13,984 bases of DNA, taken from Candidatus Sordicultor aquaticus (lineage in GTDB: Bacteria; Atribacterota; Atribacteria; Atribacterales; Caldatribacteriaceae). The position numbers were made by a program, and so were the translations under genes. Shown here piece by piece: positions 1-6,249 of the stretch. How positions within the stretch are numbered: position 1 is the stretch's first letter; each line of letters begins with the position of its first letter. The notes beneath the pieces are model-generated. The model did no database searches and was not told the origin of the DNA. It worked only from the letters and a program-made list of their open reading frames with translations. Where the stretch lies: positions 1 through 13,984 of the forward strand of contig JAGPEW010000005.1 of the NCBI GenBank assembly GCA_018056825.1, written 5' to 3'.

Positions 1-346
1 TTCTATTCCAGATAAAAAAAACCGGGGCTTTAATCTCCTCTAATAATTCCTGTATTCTTTGGTAAAGAGGAATTAATTGCTTATTCTTTACTTTAAATTG
101 TCCATTTAGTTGTTTAACTATTAATTGGCTATCACAATAAAATTCAACTAGATCAGCTGGCAGATTCTTAATTTCTTCCAAGCCTCTAATAACTGCCTGA
201 TATTCAGCAATATTGTTTGTTCCGGTGCCCATAATCTCATTAATCTTTTTCCATAATTCACCATCTCGGTAAATAACTACCCCAATAGCCATATTACCTG
301 GATTAGGAATGCAAGAGCCATCTGCTCGTACTAATATTTTGGTCAT
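1..346 (-). CDS. Type 1 RNase H family protein, 3'-truncated by window edge
   Basis: Reads from an ATG at 346 to the left edge, giving 115 codons of an incomplete protein. Three of the four RNase HI catalytic acidic residues are visible in their usual settings: Asp9 in ADGSC..NPG, Glu48 in NNIAEY and Asp72 in YCDSQ. The fourth Asp should lie beyond the edge. The family cleaves RNA in RNA:DNA hybrids in the cytoplasm; short stand-alone members of this type are common in archaea and bacteria. A GAGGG ribosome site lies five bases before the ATG, and only 14 bases separate it from the preceding stop at 361, so it is probably co-transcribed with the LOG-like gene. No link to gas vesicles is evident. 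Confidence 0.85.
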   Translation of the reverse strand, partial: MTKILVRADGSCIPNPGNMAIGVVIYRDGELWKKINEIMGTGTNNIAEYQAVIRGLEEIKNLPADLVEFYCDSQLIVKQLNGQFKVKNKQLIPLYQRIQELLEEIKAPVFFIWNR

Positions 347-360
347 AAAATCCCTCTTTT

Positions 361-861
361 TTAAGAACGATAAACAGAATTAAGTTTTTCTTTTAGAAAT
401 GACCTTAAATATGCTACTTCATCAATAAAATGAACTTTACCTTCTTCCTGGTATGGTTTAAGCCAGTTACCAGCATCAAATCTAAATAATATTACTTCCT
501 TACCATAGTTTAAGGCCAGGGCAATTTCAGAAATAGTTCCAGCCCTACCCGGTAAAGCTACAATTATATCGCTACTTAAGATATTAATTACATTTCTAGC
601 TATCCCCATACCAGTAACTATAGGAATATCTATATACTGTGACGCCCAATGAGGTTCATCAGTTGGTAAAATACCTATGGTCATGCCACCATAATCTTTA
701 GCCCCTCTTGCTGAAGCTTCCATGATACCGGAGGCTCGACCTCCATTTAACAGAATCCACCCTTCCTGGGCAATCATGGCTCCAATTTGATAGGCATATT
801 CTTCATCTTCTGGATTTATAAATTGAGCACCACCCATAACCCCAATAATTATTTTTTTAAT
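361..861 (-). CDS. LOG/TIGR00725-like Rossmann-fold nucleotide-binding protein, probable AUU start
   Basis: Member of the LOG / TIGR00725 / DprA-related Rossmann-fold superfamily. Visible marks are GGRASGIMEASARGA near the N-terminus and the phosphate-binding PGRAGTISE loop, which corresponds to PGGxGTxxE of LOG phosphoribohydrolases. The exact substrate of the TIGR00725 branch is not established. The first in-frame ATG (837) gives 158 residues but begins inside the first beta-strand/glycine loop (MGGAQ). Eight more in-frame codons upstream, beginning with ATT at 861, read I/M-KKIIIGV and restore the expected strand. A strong AAAGGAGG lies about ten bases before this ATT, whereas the ATG has no good ribosome site. 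I therefore favour AUU initiation (about 166 residues); a sequencing error is the alternative. A promoter lies at 921-948. Confidence 0.8.
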   Translation of the reverse strand: MKKIIIGVMGGAQFINPEDEEYAYQIGAMIAQEGWILLNGGRASGIMEASARGAKDYGGMTIGILPTDEPHWASQYIDIPIVTGMGIARNVINILSSDIIVALPGRAGTISEIALALNYGKEVILFRFDAGNWLKPYQEEGKVHFIDEVAYLRSFLKEKLNSVYRS

Positions 862-920
862 GGAACATCCCCCTCCTTTTTTAAAATAATAAATTTTTTA
901 CTATTTTTACTTTTTATTTT

Positions 921-948
921 ATTATATACTATACTATAATTATGTCAT
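921..948 (-). promoter_or_regulatory. Sigma-70-like promoter for the LOG-like / RNase H pair
   Basis: On the minus strand there is a -35 box ATGACA (943-948), a 16-base spacer and a perfect TATAAT -10 box (921-926). This leaves a leader of roughly 50 bases before the AAAGGAGG site and the start at 861. It fits a bacterial housekeeping promoter, but the surroundings are very AT-rich, and an archaeal TATA box in the same stretch cannot be excluded from sequence alone. Confidence 0.5.
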
Positions 949-1041
949 TTAGATAATACAAGATTTTGGTAGGTATTTTCAGGAATTAACTTGCCAATGA
1001 GTTAATAAAACTTGTCCTCGTGAAAAGGGTGAAAGATATAC

Positions 1042-1314
1042 TTACCTCAAGAAATAAATTAAAGAAAAAGAAGAAACCTTCTCTATAGATAACTAGATCA
1101 GAAGGCAAGCTAAAATTCCAGTACCTAAAGCTATTAGTCTTTAAATTAACGATAATGGTAGGTCAGCAGGTTTTTTAGGAGATTTTCCAGTTCCTTGATT
1201 AGCAATTAAGAAAAGAGAGAACAATGGGACACTTACTAACTGTGGTAAAAGAAGTAAATACCTCTTGACTATTTTAGGTAAGGTAATACCGCCTACCGAA
1301 AATATCCTTGATAA
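1042..1314 (-). pseudogene. Decayed membrane-protein gene remnant in the 480-base gap
   Basis: The only gene-free stretch over 300 bases is 862-1343. In one minus-strand frame, 90 codons from 1314 to 1042 read as a protein-like, very hydrophobic sequence with just two internal stops (one TAA, one TAG). Examples are VGGITLPKIVKRYLLLLPQ, LVSVPLFSLFLIANQGTG and, between the stops, RLIALGTGILACLLI. At this base composition roughly six stops would be expected by chance. There is no start codon with a ribosome site. I read it as the eroded tail of a transmembrane protein gene and cannot name the family. The rest of the gap (862-1041) holds the promoter at 921-948 and nothing else recognisable. No clear intrinsic terminator for the gas vesicle operon is visible in it. 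Confidence 0.35.
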
Positions 1315-1343
1315 CTAAAACTAAAGCAAAACCCCTCTATTTA

Positions 1344-1583
1344 TTATCTTTTAAAAATTGAACCATCTTGGAGGCCTCGTCTTGCCGGTTTTACTCCTAT
1401 CTTCTCCGCTTTTGCCCCACACTTAGGACAAAATTTATAGTTTTGCCAAAATCTCCAGATGAAGCCACAGTGGGAACAGGCTATAGTCAGCGGTTCACCA
1501 CACTCTCGGCAATAATCGTCCCCACTACTGGCTATGGTTGCTTTACATTTAGGGCATTGAAATGCCCCGCTTTTTCCCTCCAT
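1344..1583 (-). CDS. Double zinc-ribbon protein, last gene of the gvp operon
   Basis: 79 residues with four CxxC knuckles: Cys10/13, Cys25/28, Cys36/39 and Cys52/55. They make two treble-clef/zinc-ribbon units, as in the DZR (double zinc ribbon) type, followed by a short basic tail. The spacing between knuckles (11 and 12 residues) differs from the 13-residue spacing of the zinc ribbons at 4674-6630, so it is not simply another copy of that module. It starts at an ATG preceded by AGGAAGAGG, 75 bases after gvpO. No enzyme domain is present; such proteins usually act as metal-stabilised binding adaptors. The position as last gene before the gap suggests membership in the operon, but a gas vesicle role is inference. 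Confidence 0.75.
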   Translation of the reverse strand: MEGKSGAFQCPKCKATIASSGDDYCRECGEPLTIACSHCGFIWRFWQNYKFCPKCGAKAEKIGVKPARRGLQDGSIFKR

Positions 1584-1658
1584 TTTCCTCTTCCTTTCTT
1601 TTTTATACCTTTGTATTTCAAATATTATTTTGTTAGCCTTTCTTTATCCGTCTTCCCT

Positions 1659-1916
1659 TTATCCTTCTTCTCCAGTGTCACTGCGTTTACGCAAGCCCTT
1701 TCTTTCGTAGCTAATGAGCTCGCCATCTTCATTTAAAATAACCTCATAATTTCCTAAGAGATCCATAGCATCAGGAATAGATTTTTTTTCCACCATTTCA
1801 ATAGTAACATGCCAACCCTTTTCATCTTTAAATACTCCCGTAACTCCTGAGGGTTTTAGTTTAGAAAGTTCCATTAATTCTTTTACTGCACGTTCAATTG
1901 CCTCGTTTGCCTTCAT
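1659..1916 (-). CDS. gvpO: Gas vesicle protein GvpO
   Basis: 85 residues, a normal length for the short GvpO form. The family core is clear: DEKGWHVTIEMVEKKSIPDA followed by DLLGNYEVILNEDGELISY and an arginine-rich ERKGLRKR end. This matches the GvpO pattern of a GW-V-vE-vE strand pair, then a YEV-ld-dG-l--Y-R hairpin. GvpO is required for gas vesicle formation in haloarchaea, and its biochemical role is unsettled. It follows the Hsp20 gene by 52 bases and has a GGGGGAGCGG ribosome site before its ATG. Confidence 0.9.
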   Translation of the reverse strand: MKANEAIERAVKELMELSKLKPSGVTGVFKDEKGWHVTIEMVEKKSIPDAMDLLGNYEVILNEDGELISYERKGLRKRSDTGEEG

Positions 1917-1968
1917 TCGGGTACCGCTCCCCCCTTCTTTTTTGGTTGGAAATTCTAATTATGTTTGA

Positions 1969-2553
1969 TTATGCTTTTATAGCTTTAATTTGTAATATAC
2001 CATTTTTATAGCTTAAATATAACTCCTGTTTAACCGGGTAGGGTAAATTTACCTCTTTATAATATTCTCGCAAGTTACCCTGAGCAGAGATAGTGAGGAC
2101 ATTACCTTTTACCTCAGTTTTAATATCTTGCTCGGCTACCCCCGGTAATTCAGCAATTATCTTTAGGTAATCCCCTTCATCGAAGATATCTATCATTACC
2201 TCTTTTTGCTGTTTTAAAGCTGAGTTTTTCGTCTTTGAAGAAGGTCTAGGATTCCCCACCGTAGTTCGAGGAGGAATAATTGTCCTTCTCCCTTCCTTGG
2301 AGTCTATTTTTTTTAAAGGAGTTACTTTTAACTGTCGGTCTACCTCTTTATTAATCACCCTTAGTCTTTCCTTAAAGGCTTCTGATTTTTCTAATTCTTT
2401 GGTAATATCTCCCAAGCCTGGAATAAACTTCCCCAGTCCGCGGACGACACTACCCGCTACTCCTTCTGCTTCCTCTTCTTTGTCTTTGGCTTCCAACTTT
2501 TTAAATTTCTCTTCTAGTTCTTTTAGCTTTTCTTTCTGGTCTTGATCTTCCAT
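1969..2553 (-). CDS. gvpH: GvpH-like small heat-shock protein (Hsp20), copy 2
   Basis: 194 residues. The N-terminal third is a charged helix (1-30), then a glycine-rich GLGKFIPGLGDI segment (39-50) and a second helix to about 75. A basic, proline-containing linker follows. The alpha-crystallin domain covers about 118-194, with IDIFDEGDYLKIIAELPGV, the A-x-G-x-L-like strand and a terminal SYKNGILQIK hairpin. It lacks a separate C-terminal I-x-I tail. Small heat-shock proteins hold unfolded clients, and haloarchaeal GvpH is the Hsp20-like gas vesicle accessory protein. The ATG is preceded by AGGGGAGGG. It lies between the GvpL-type gene and gvpO, as part of the operon. A paralogue is at 10400-10930, and a reduced Hsp20 region occurs in the protein at 4180-4677. 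Confidence 0.85.
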   Translation of the reverse strand: MEDQDQKEKLKELEEKFKKLEAKDKEEEAEGVAGSVVRGLGKFIPGLGDITKELEKSEAFKERLRVINKEVDRQLKVTPLKKIDSKEGRRTIIPPRTTVGNPRPSSKTKNSALKQQKEVMIDIFDEGDYLKIIAELPGVAEQDIKTEVKGNVLTISAQGNLREYYKEVNLPYPVKQELYLSYKNGILQIKAIKA

Positions 2554-2578
2554 TTTATCCCTCCCCTAGGAAGTTTAA

Positions 2579-3835
2579 TTATTTACCTTTACTTCCTTTA
2601 CTTTCTTCTGCCGAGGTAGTAGGTTTATCCACAAAGCTATAAGGGGGCCAGGGCCCTGAGAAATGAACGGATAGCCCTTCCATATTATTAATTATTTCCA
2701 GCTCATTTCCCAACTCCTCAACCTTCTCTTTAGGCACCAAACAAGATAGATTCATCATCATTACCTTGTTCTTATCCACCTTCTTGGTCTTTTCCACCTT
2801 AATTTCTTCCACACATTTTTTTATTCTTCCATAAAATTCCTCAAAATATTTATCCGCCAGCTTATCCATCTCTTGTTTTGCGATATTCTCCAGCTTTTGC
2901 TTATACATATAAGCCATTCCTGGAGATTTGGAGGCCATTTCCTCTTTTATTTTTCTAATCTCCTCACTTTGTTTTGAAATTTGTTCACTTATTACTTGAG
3001 GATCGTAGGAGATCTGTATTCCATATTCCTCTTTTCCTTTAATCTTCTTTATAATTGTCTGATAACTTTCGTAATCTTCTTTTAGCCAATCCTTTACTAC
3101 CTTGGTGGAATCAGCATTATCTTTAGGCTGAATTATGGTATCAAAGCCCAGCGGAAGGATGGTATCAAATCTCTCTTTGGCTACATCGAGGACTCTTTGA
3201 TGGCTCTTTACCCACTCCTTTACCTTCTCATTATCCTCGGAGGCATAGGGCTCCAGAGGACAGTTATGAACAATAGCACATATACCTTTATAAGGGATAG
3301 TATAAACTTCACTACCCTCTATCCCTATTTTCCCTAAGCTTATTGTTTCTCCCCTATTGGCTATACCATAAAGGTATCTCCCTTCAGCTCCCCTGGAAAT
3401 TACCGGCTCTGCTTCCCTCAATTTAGCTGAACTAACTGTTTTCCTCTCTTTACTTTCACTTTTTACTGACTCGGCAGAGGGAGAAGTTTTTTTCTCAGAT
3501 TGAACCGCTGGTTCTTCTTTCTCTTTAATCTCACTTTTGTCTAACTCTTCGGGGGAGGTGAGTTTTTGGAGTTCTTCCAGAGACTTCTCTAAATTTAAAA
3601 CTTTAGCCTCTATTTTTTCTAATCTTCGAGTCAAAGAAGATTGGTCTTCTTTTTGTTCGGCTTCCTTCTTAATCTCTCCCCTTTGTAAGGCAGCTATTAA
3701 GGTCATCAAAGCGTGAAGCTCTGCCTCATCAGGTTCCTGGTTCATTACCGCCAGCATCTTTTTAATATTTAACTCATTTATCTCTTCCCCCATACTATTT
3801 AACGCTAAAGCTAAAGCTATATAGGTACATTCCAT
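2579..3835 (-). CDS. gvpL: GvpF/L family protein with ribosomal-stalk-like N-terminal domain
   Basis: 418 residues, against about 250 for ordinary GvpF/L. The GvpF/L domain spans roughly 153-405: it begins RYLYGIANRGE, has the ICAIVHNCPLEPY strand and TILPLGFDTI, and ends with the family signature SGPWPPYSFV. In front are about 150 extra residues. Residues 1-60 (MECTYIALALALNSMGEEIN...) resemble by eye the N-terminal dimerisation domain of the archaeal ribosomal stalk protein L12/P1. Residues 65-92 form a coiled coil, and 95-145 are a charged, disordered linker. GvpF/L proteins bind shell subunits during assembly. It lies between gvpK and the Hsp20 gene, in the same K-L order as in haloarchaea. 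Identity as GvpF/L is secure; the origin of the N-terminal domain is inference. Confidence 0.88.
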   Translation of the reverse strand: MECTYIALALALNSMGEEINELNIKKMLAVMNQEPDEAELHALMTLIAALQRGEIKKEAEQKEDQSSLTRRLEKIEAKVLNLEKSLEELQKLTSPEELDKSEIKEKEEPAVQSEKKTSPSAESVKSESKERKTVSSAKLREAEPVISRGAEGRYLYGIANRGETISLGKIGIEGSEVYTIPYKGICAIVHNCPLEPYASEDNEKVKEWVKSHQRVLDVAKERFDTILPLGFDTIIQPKDNADSTKVVKDWLKEDYESYQTIIKKIKGKEEYGIQISYDPQVISEQISKQSEEIRKIKEEMASKSPGMAYMYKQKLENIAKQEMDKLADKYFEEFYGRIKKCVEEIKVEKTKKVDKNKVMMMNLSCLVPKEKVEELGNELEIINNMEGLSVHFSGPWPPYSFVDKPTTSAEESKGSKGK

Positions 3836-3866
3836 TTGTACAACCCCCGTCTTCGTTAAAGTCTCC

Positions 3867-4193
3867 TCAAATACCTTGCTCCTCAGCTTCCTCTTTCCAT
3901 CTCTCCGGATTTACTATCCTATCTACTACATCATCTACTATCTCATCCAAACCATCCCTTACTGCTTGCACCGAATCGGTAATCCCTTGTTCCTCTTTTA
4001 TCTCTTCAATGGCTATATCTAAATCCATTAAAGCTTCTCCCAATCTTTCCACTTCCTCTTCAGTTAAAACTCCGCTTTCCATTCTTTTAAAACCCTGAAT
4101 CCTCAAAGCATCTCTAATTATTTCCACTAAAGCCATTACCAGACCTAATAAACCGTGTTTCAGATTATCTTCATCAACATCAAGGGTAGACAT
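3867..4193 (-). CDS. gvpK: Gas vesicle protein GvpK
   Basis: 108 residues, all-helical, with the GvpK hallmarks: an N-terminal acidic DVDEDNLKHGLLGLVMALVE, then IIRDALRIQGFKRMESGVLTEEE and LGEALMDLDIAIEEI. It ends in an acidic helix with VDRIVNPERW. GvpK is a small accessory protein essential for vesicle assembly in several systems. The start is the ATG at 4193 with an AAGGAG site. It overlaps the end of the upstream winged-helix/Hsp20 gene by 14 bases, which suggests translational coupling. Confidence 0.93.
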   Translation of the reverse strand: MSTLDVDEDNLKHGLLGLVMALVEIIRDALRIQGFKRMESGVLTEEEVERLGEALMDLDIAIEEIKEEQGITDSVQAVRDGLDEIVDDVVDRIVNPERWKEEAEEQGI

Positions 4194-4677
4194 CTTTTTT
4201 CTCCTTCTTTAAGACAATTTCCAAAATACCATTTTTATAAGATTTCTTCACTATCCTTAGAGGCTGGGATAGTTTAATACTGCCCAGGTCAGCCAAAATC
4301 ACTAAACTATCCTCCTCCTCAAAGAGGTCTACTCCTCCTTTTCTGATAACCGGGATATCCTCAGTTAGCCACCAGGAGAAGAGGATCTTTTCTCCACTCA
4401 GAGGATCGATCTTCGCCTCCTCAAACTTTACCAGGGGTCGGCCTAAGATCTTCAGGGAGGTAGGATTTATCACCTCTTTTAAGCGGCTTAATACTTCATT
4501 ATGGTTTTTTGCCCCTATTAAGTTACTCAATTCTTGGATATTAGCATATCTATTCCTATAGAGAAAGATCAATATATCTCTGCTCTTTTTGTCTAAAACC
4601 TCGGCTAATTTATTTATACCCTCTTCTTTTTCTTTATCATCTATTCCTTTTCTCTCTTTATCTTTTTTCTCTTTCAT
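4180..4677 (-). CDS. Winged-helix protein with a reduced Hsp20-like C-terminus
   Basis: 165 residues. After a very charged tail (1-20), residues 25-75 look like a winged-helix DNA-binding domain: KSRDILIFLYRNRYANIQELSNLIG then NEVLSRLKEVI as recognition helix. It continues with a beta-wing-like LGRPLVKFEEAKIDPLSGEKILF. The C-terminal 50 residues (VDLFEEEDSLVILADLG ... KKSYKNGILEIVLKK) align by eye with the first strand and the terminal hairpin of the two Hsp20/GvpH proteins encoded here. About 30 residues of the middle of the alpha-crystallin fold are missing. The start codon shares ATGA with the stop of the upstream zinc-ribbon gene. It could be a transcriptional regulator of the operon that senses or docks to the chaperone proteins; this is inference. 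I know no named Gvp family for it. Confidence 0.7.
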   Translation of the reverse strand: MKEKKDKERKGIDDKEKEEGINKLAEVLDKKSRDILIFLYRNRYANIQELSNLIGAKNHNEVLSRLKEVINPTSLKILGRPLVKFEEAKIDPLSGEKILFSWWLTEDIPVIRKGGVDLFEEEDSLVILADLGSIKLSQPLRIVKKSYKNGILEIVLKKEKKDVYP

Positions 4678-5075
4678 TCTTTATATCCACACCTATAGCA
4701 ACCATTTTTCTCAAACTGTTCGGTTACTAACTTGGTCCCACATTTTGGGCATTTCTGGTAATATCCCCTCTTTTTATCAATTTCCTCCAACCCGACGGAA
4801 AGACCAGAACTTTTTTTGGCCTTAGCTAACTCAATATCCTCTTCGGTCCCTTTCCAACCACAGACAAAGCATCCCTTTTCTATTAAGTCCTTTTTTATCA
4901 GCTTTTTGCCACATTGAGGACAAAAGGCATAATACTCACTTTTTTCCAATTTTTTCTTTTCTTCTTCTTGAGCCTCTTTTACATAATCTAATACTTTATC
5001 ACCAACTCCCAGAGTGGGATCGATCCCCAAAAATCCTAAATCACTAAATCTCCCCTTCTCTTTTTTTTCACTCAT
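4674..5075 (-). CDS. Double zinc-ribbon protein sharing the GvpJ/GvpM zinc-ribbon module
   Basis: 133 residues. An N-terminal segment (10-50) with GFLGIDPTLGVGDKVLDYV leads into a lysine/glutamate helix. Two zinc ribbons follow, Cys52/55...69/72 and Cys109/112...126/129. Both have the form CP-x-CGK/T-x...-GC-x2-CG[WY], with exactly 13 residues between knuckles. The same spacing and flanking residues occur at the C-termini of the two upstream shell-like proteins. The ATG at 5075 has an AAAGGAG site, and the stop overlaps the next start as ATGA. The protein has no catalytic motif. It may be an adaptor that works with the zinc-ribbon-tagged GvpJ and GvpM proteins (inference). Confidence 0.75.
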   Translation of the reverse strand: MSEKKEKGRFSDLGFLGIDPTLGVGDKVLDYVKEAQEEEKKKLEKSEYYAFCPQCGKKLIKKDLIEKGCFVCGWKGTEEDIELAKAKKSSGLSVGLEEIDKKRGYYQKCPKCGTKLVTEQFEKNGCYRCGYKE

Positions 5076-5167
5076 CGCTTCTCCTTTCTTTGGAGATCCT
5101 TTATCTCCTGCTCAATTACTTCAATCTCTCGCTGGCAATATTCGAAATACCATTTAGCATACTTTAT
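5072..5167 (-). other. Start-less 31-codon coding-like stretch
   Basis: Between the GvpM fusion and the double zinc-ribbon gene, a third frame is open from just after a TGA (5168-5170) to a TGA at 5072-5074. That stop overlaps the next ATG as ATGA, like genuine genes in this operon. It reads KYAKWYFEYCQREIEVIEQE and then a basic helix, which looks like protein rather than noise. However, no ATG, GTG or TTG lies in frame. Options are a non-canonical start, a +1 frameshift off the end of the upstream gene, a sequencing error or a gene remnant. I cannot choose between them. Confidence 0.25.
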
Positions 5168-6245
5168 TCATTTTTCTCTTTACTCTCGGGCTTACCCACC
5201 CACAGTAAATACATCCTCTCTCCAAAAGTTCTTTAACCGGGCTCTCTTTTCCACAATGAGGGCAGGTCTCCCTTTCCCCTTCTTCCCCTTCCTTACTTTT
5301 AGATAAGAGCTGCTCCCATTCCTGCATTGCCTTTTTATTCCCTGAAAAATACTCTTCTCTCCCTTCGTGTCTTACCACCAGTTCTTCTTCTACCTTTAAT
5401 ATCCCGCCACCTTCTTTGGCCTTCTCTATTCTTACCCCTTTTATTTCTTTTAGCTCTACCTCTAAGGCAATACTTCCATCAAAGTCATACCACCAGAGGA
5501 GTCTTTGGTTAGTAAGATAAAGATAGCCAGCTTTCCAGGTCTTACTCTTGGTCCCACCAGGGGCAGGAAGCTCCATTAAGTACCACATCTTCTCCTTGCG
5601 CACTAATTCCTCATTTTCCACTAAGAATTTTGAGGCATTATCGTCTAATACTGGTGCCGGTATCTCTTCAAATGGAAGTCCCTTCTCTTTCATTTTCTCC
5701 TCTATAGCCTTTTTTACCGTAGAAGCATCGGTAGGGTGAAGTTTTTCTATTCCCCCACTTTTAAGGAAGAGATAAAGATAGTCTGTCTTTTTTTTGGCGA
5801 TATTCTCCTTCCTTTCCATAGCATAGCCTTTAATATCTTCATATCTTGTCTCAAAAAGTATCTCGGAAGGCTCTTTTCTATACAAGAAGACCCTTTGATT
5901 AGTAACATAAATATGTCCTGGTCTCCAATTATGCCATATCCCCTTAGAATGCCACTCTGAACCAAACATCTTGATGATAACTTCTTCACCTTCTCGCAAT
6001 AAATTATCCTTCCCCTTTCGCCTTATTTCATCTCGGGCCGCCATCCTTTGTGCTTCATCCCAATCTTTCCACATTCCATAATCTAACATAGTCTGCATCC
6101 CAGCCAAAGCAGTCTTTAATTTAATCCCCAACAGAGGAATCCCCGCTATATGAATAATCAGATCGGTATCCAACATTATACCTTTATCTAGAATCCGGTC
6201 TAAGAGGTCTACTAAGGTAGTTTCTGTATTACGAGTCGGTTCCAT
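5154..6245 (-). CDS. GvpM-type shell protein fused to two PH/GRAM-like domains and a zinc ribbon
   Basis: 363 residues. Residues 1-68 are a complete GvpA-superfamily subunit of the haloarchaeal GvpM type: MEPTRNT..., DLLDRILDKGIMLDTDLIIH, the core IAGIPLLGIKLKTALAGM and DYGMWKDWDEAQR. GvpM normally ends about there, at some 84 residues. Here about 280 residues follow: two beta-rich repeats (about 82-187 and 208-315), each with a bacterial PH/GRAM-like signature, GHIYVTNQRVFLY at 110-122 and GYLYLTNQRLLWW at 240-252. A C-terminal zinc ribbon has Cys328/331/345/348. PH/GRAM-like folds bind lipids or proteins. It starts four bases after gvpJ ends, behind a GGAGG site. The M assignment is by resemblance; the fusion is visible directly. 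Confidence 0.85.
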   Translation of the reverse strand: MEPTRNTETTLVDLLDRILDKGIMLDTDLIIHIAGIPLLGIKLKTALAGMQTMLDYGMWKDWDEAQRMAARDEIRRKGKDNLLREGEEVIIKMFGSEWHSKGIWHNWRPGHIYVTNQRVFLYRKEPSEILFETRYEDIKGYAMERKENIAKKKTDYLYLFLKSGGIEKLHPTDASTVKKAIEEKMKEKGLPFEEIPAPVLDDNASKFLVENEELVRKEKMWYLMELPAPGGTKSKTWKAGYLYLTNQRLLWWYDFDGSIALEVELKEIKGVRIEKAKEGGGILKVEEELVVRHEGREEYFSGNKKAMQEWEQLLSKSKEGEEGERETCPHCGKESPVKELLERGCIYCGWVSPRVKRKMNKVC

Positions 6246-6249
6246 TTAC

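Noticed and set aside
1042..1314. Stop-codon recoding (TAA/TAG read-through) in the hydrophobic remnant
   Set aside because: The two stops are different codons, no start codon or ribosome site is present, and neighbouring genes use all stops normally; decay is simpler.
1368..1736. Plus-strand open frame of 122 codons
   Set aside because: It runs opposite the zinc-ribbon gene and the end of gvpO, both of which have clear family motifs, and has no ribosome site.
5154..5175. Programmed frameshift at the end of the GvpM fusion gene
   Set aside because: No classical slippery heptamer suits the needed +1 shift, and the zero frame ends properly after its zinc ribbon; kept only as one option for the start-less stretch.
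5747..5989. Second minus-strand frame of 80 codons inside the GvpM fusion gene
   Set aside because: It is entirely inside the 363-residue gene, whose frame shows GvpM, PH-like and zinc-ribbon motifs throughout, and no motif appears in the alternative frame.
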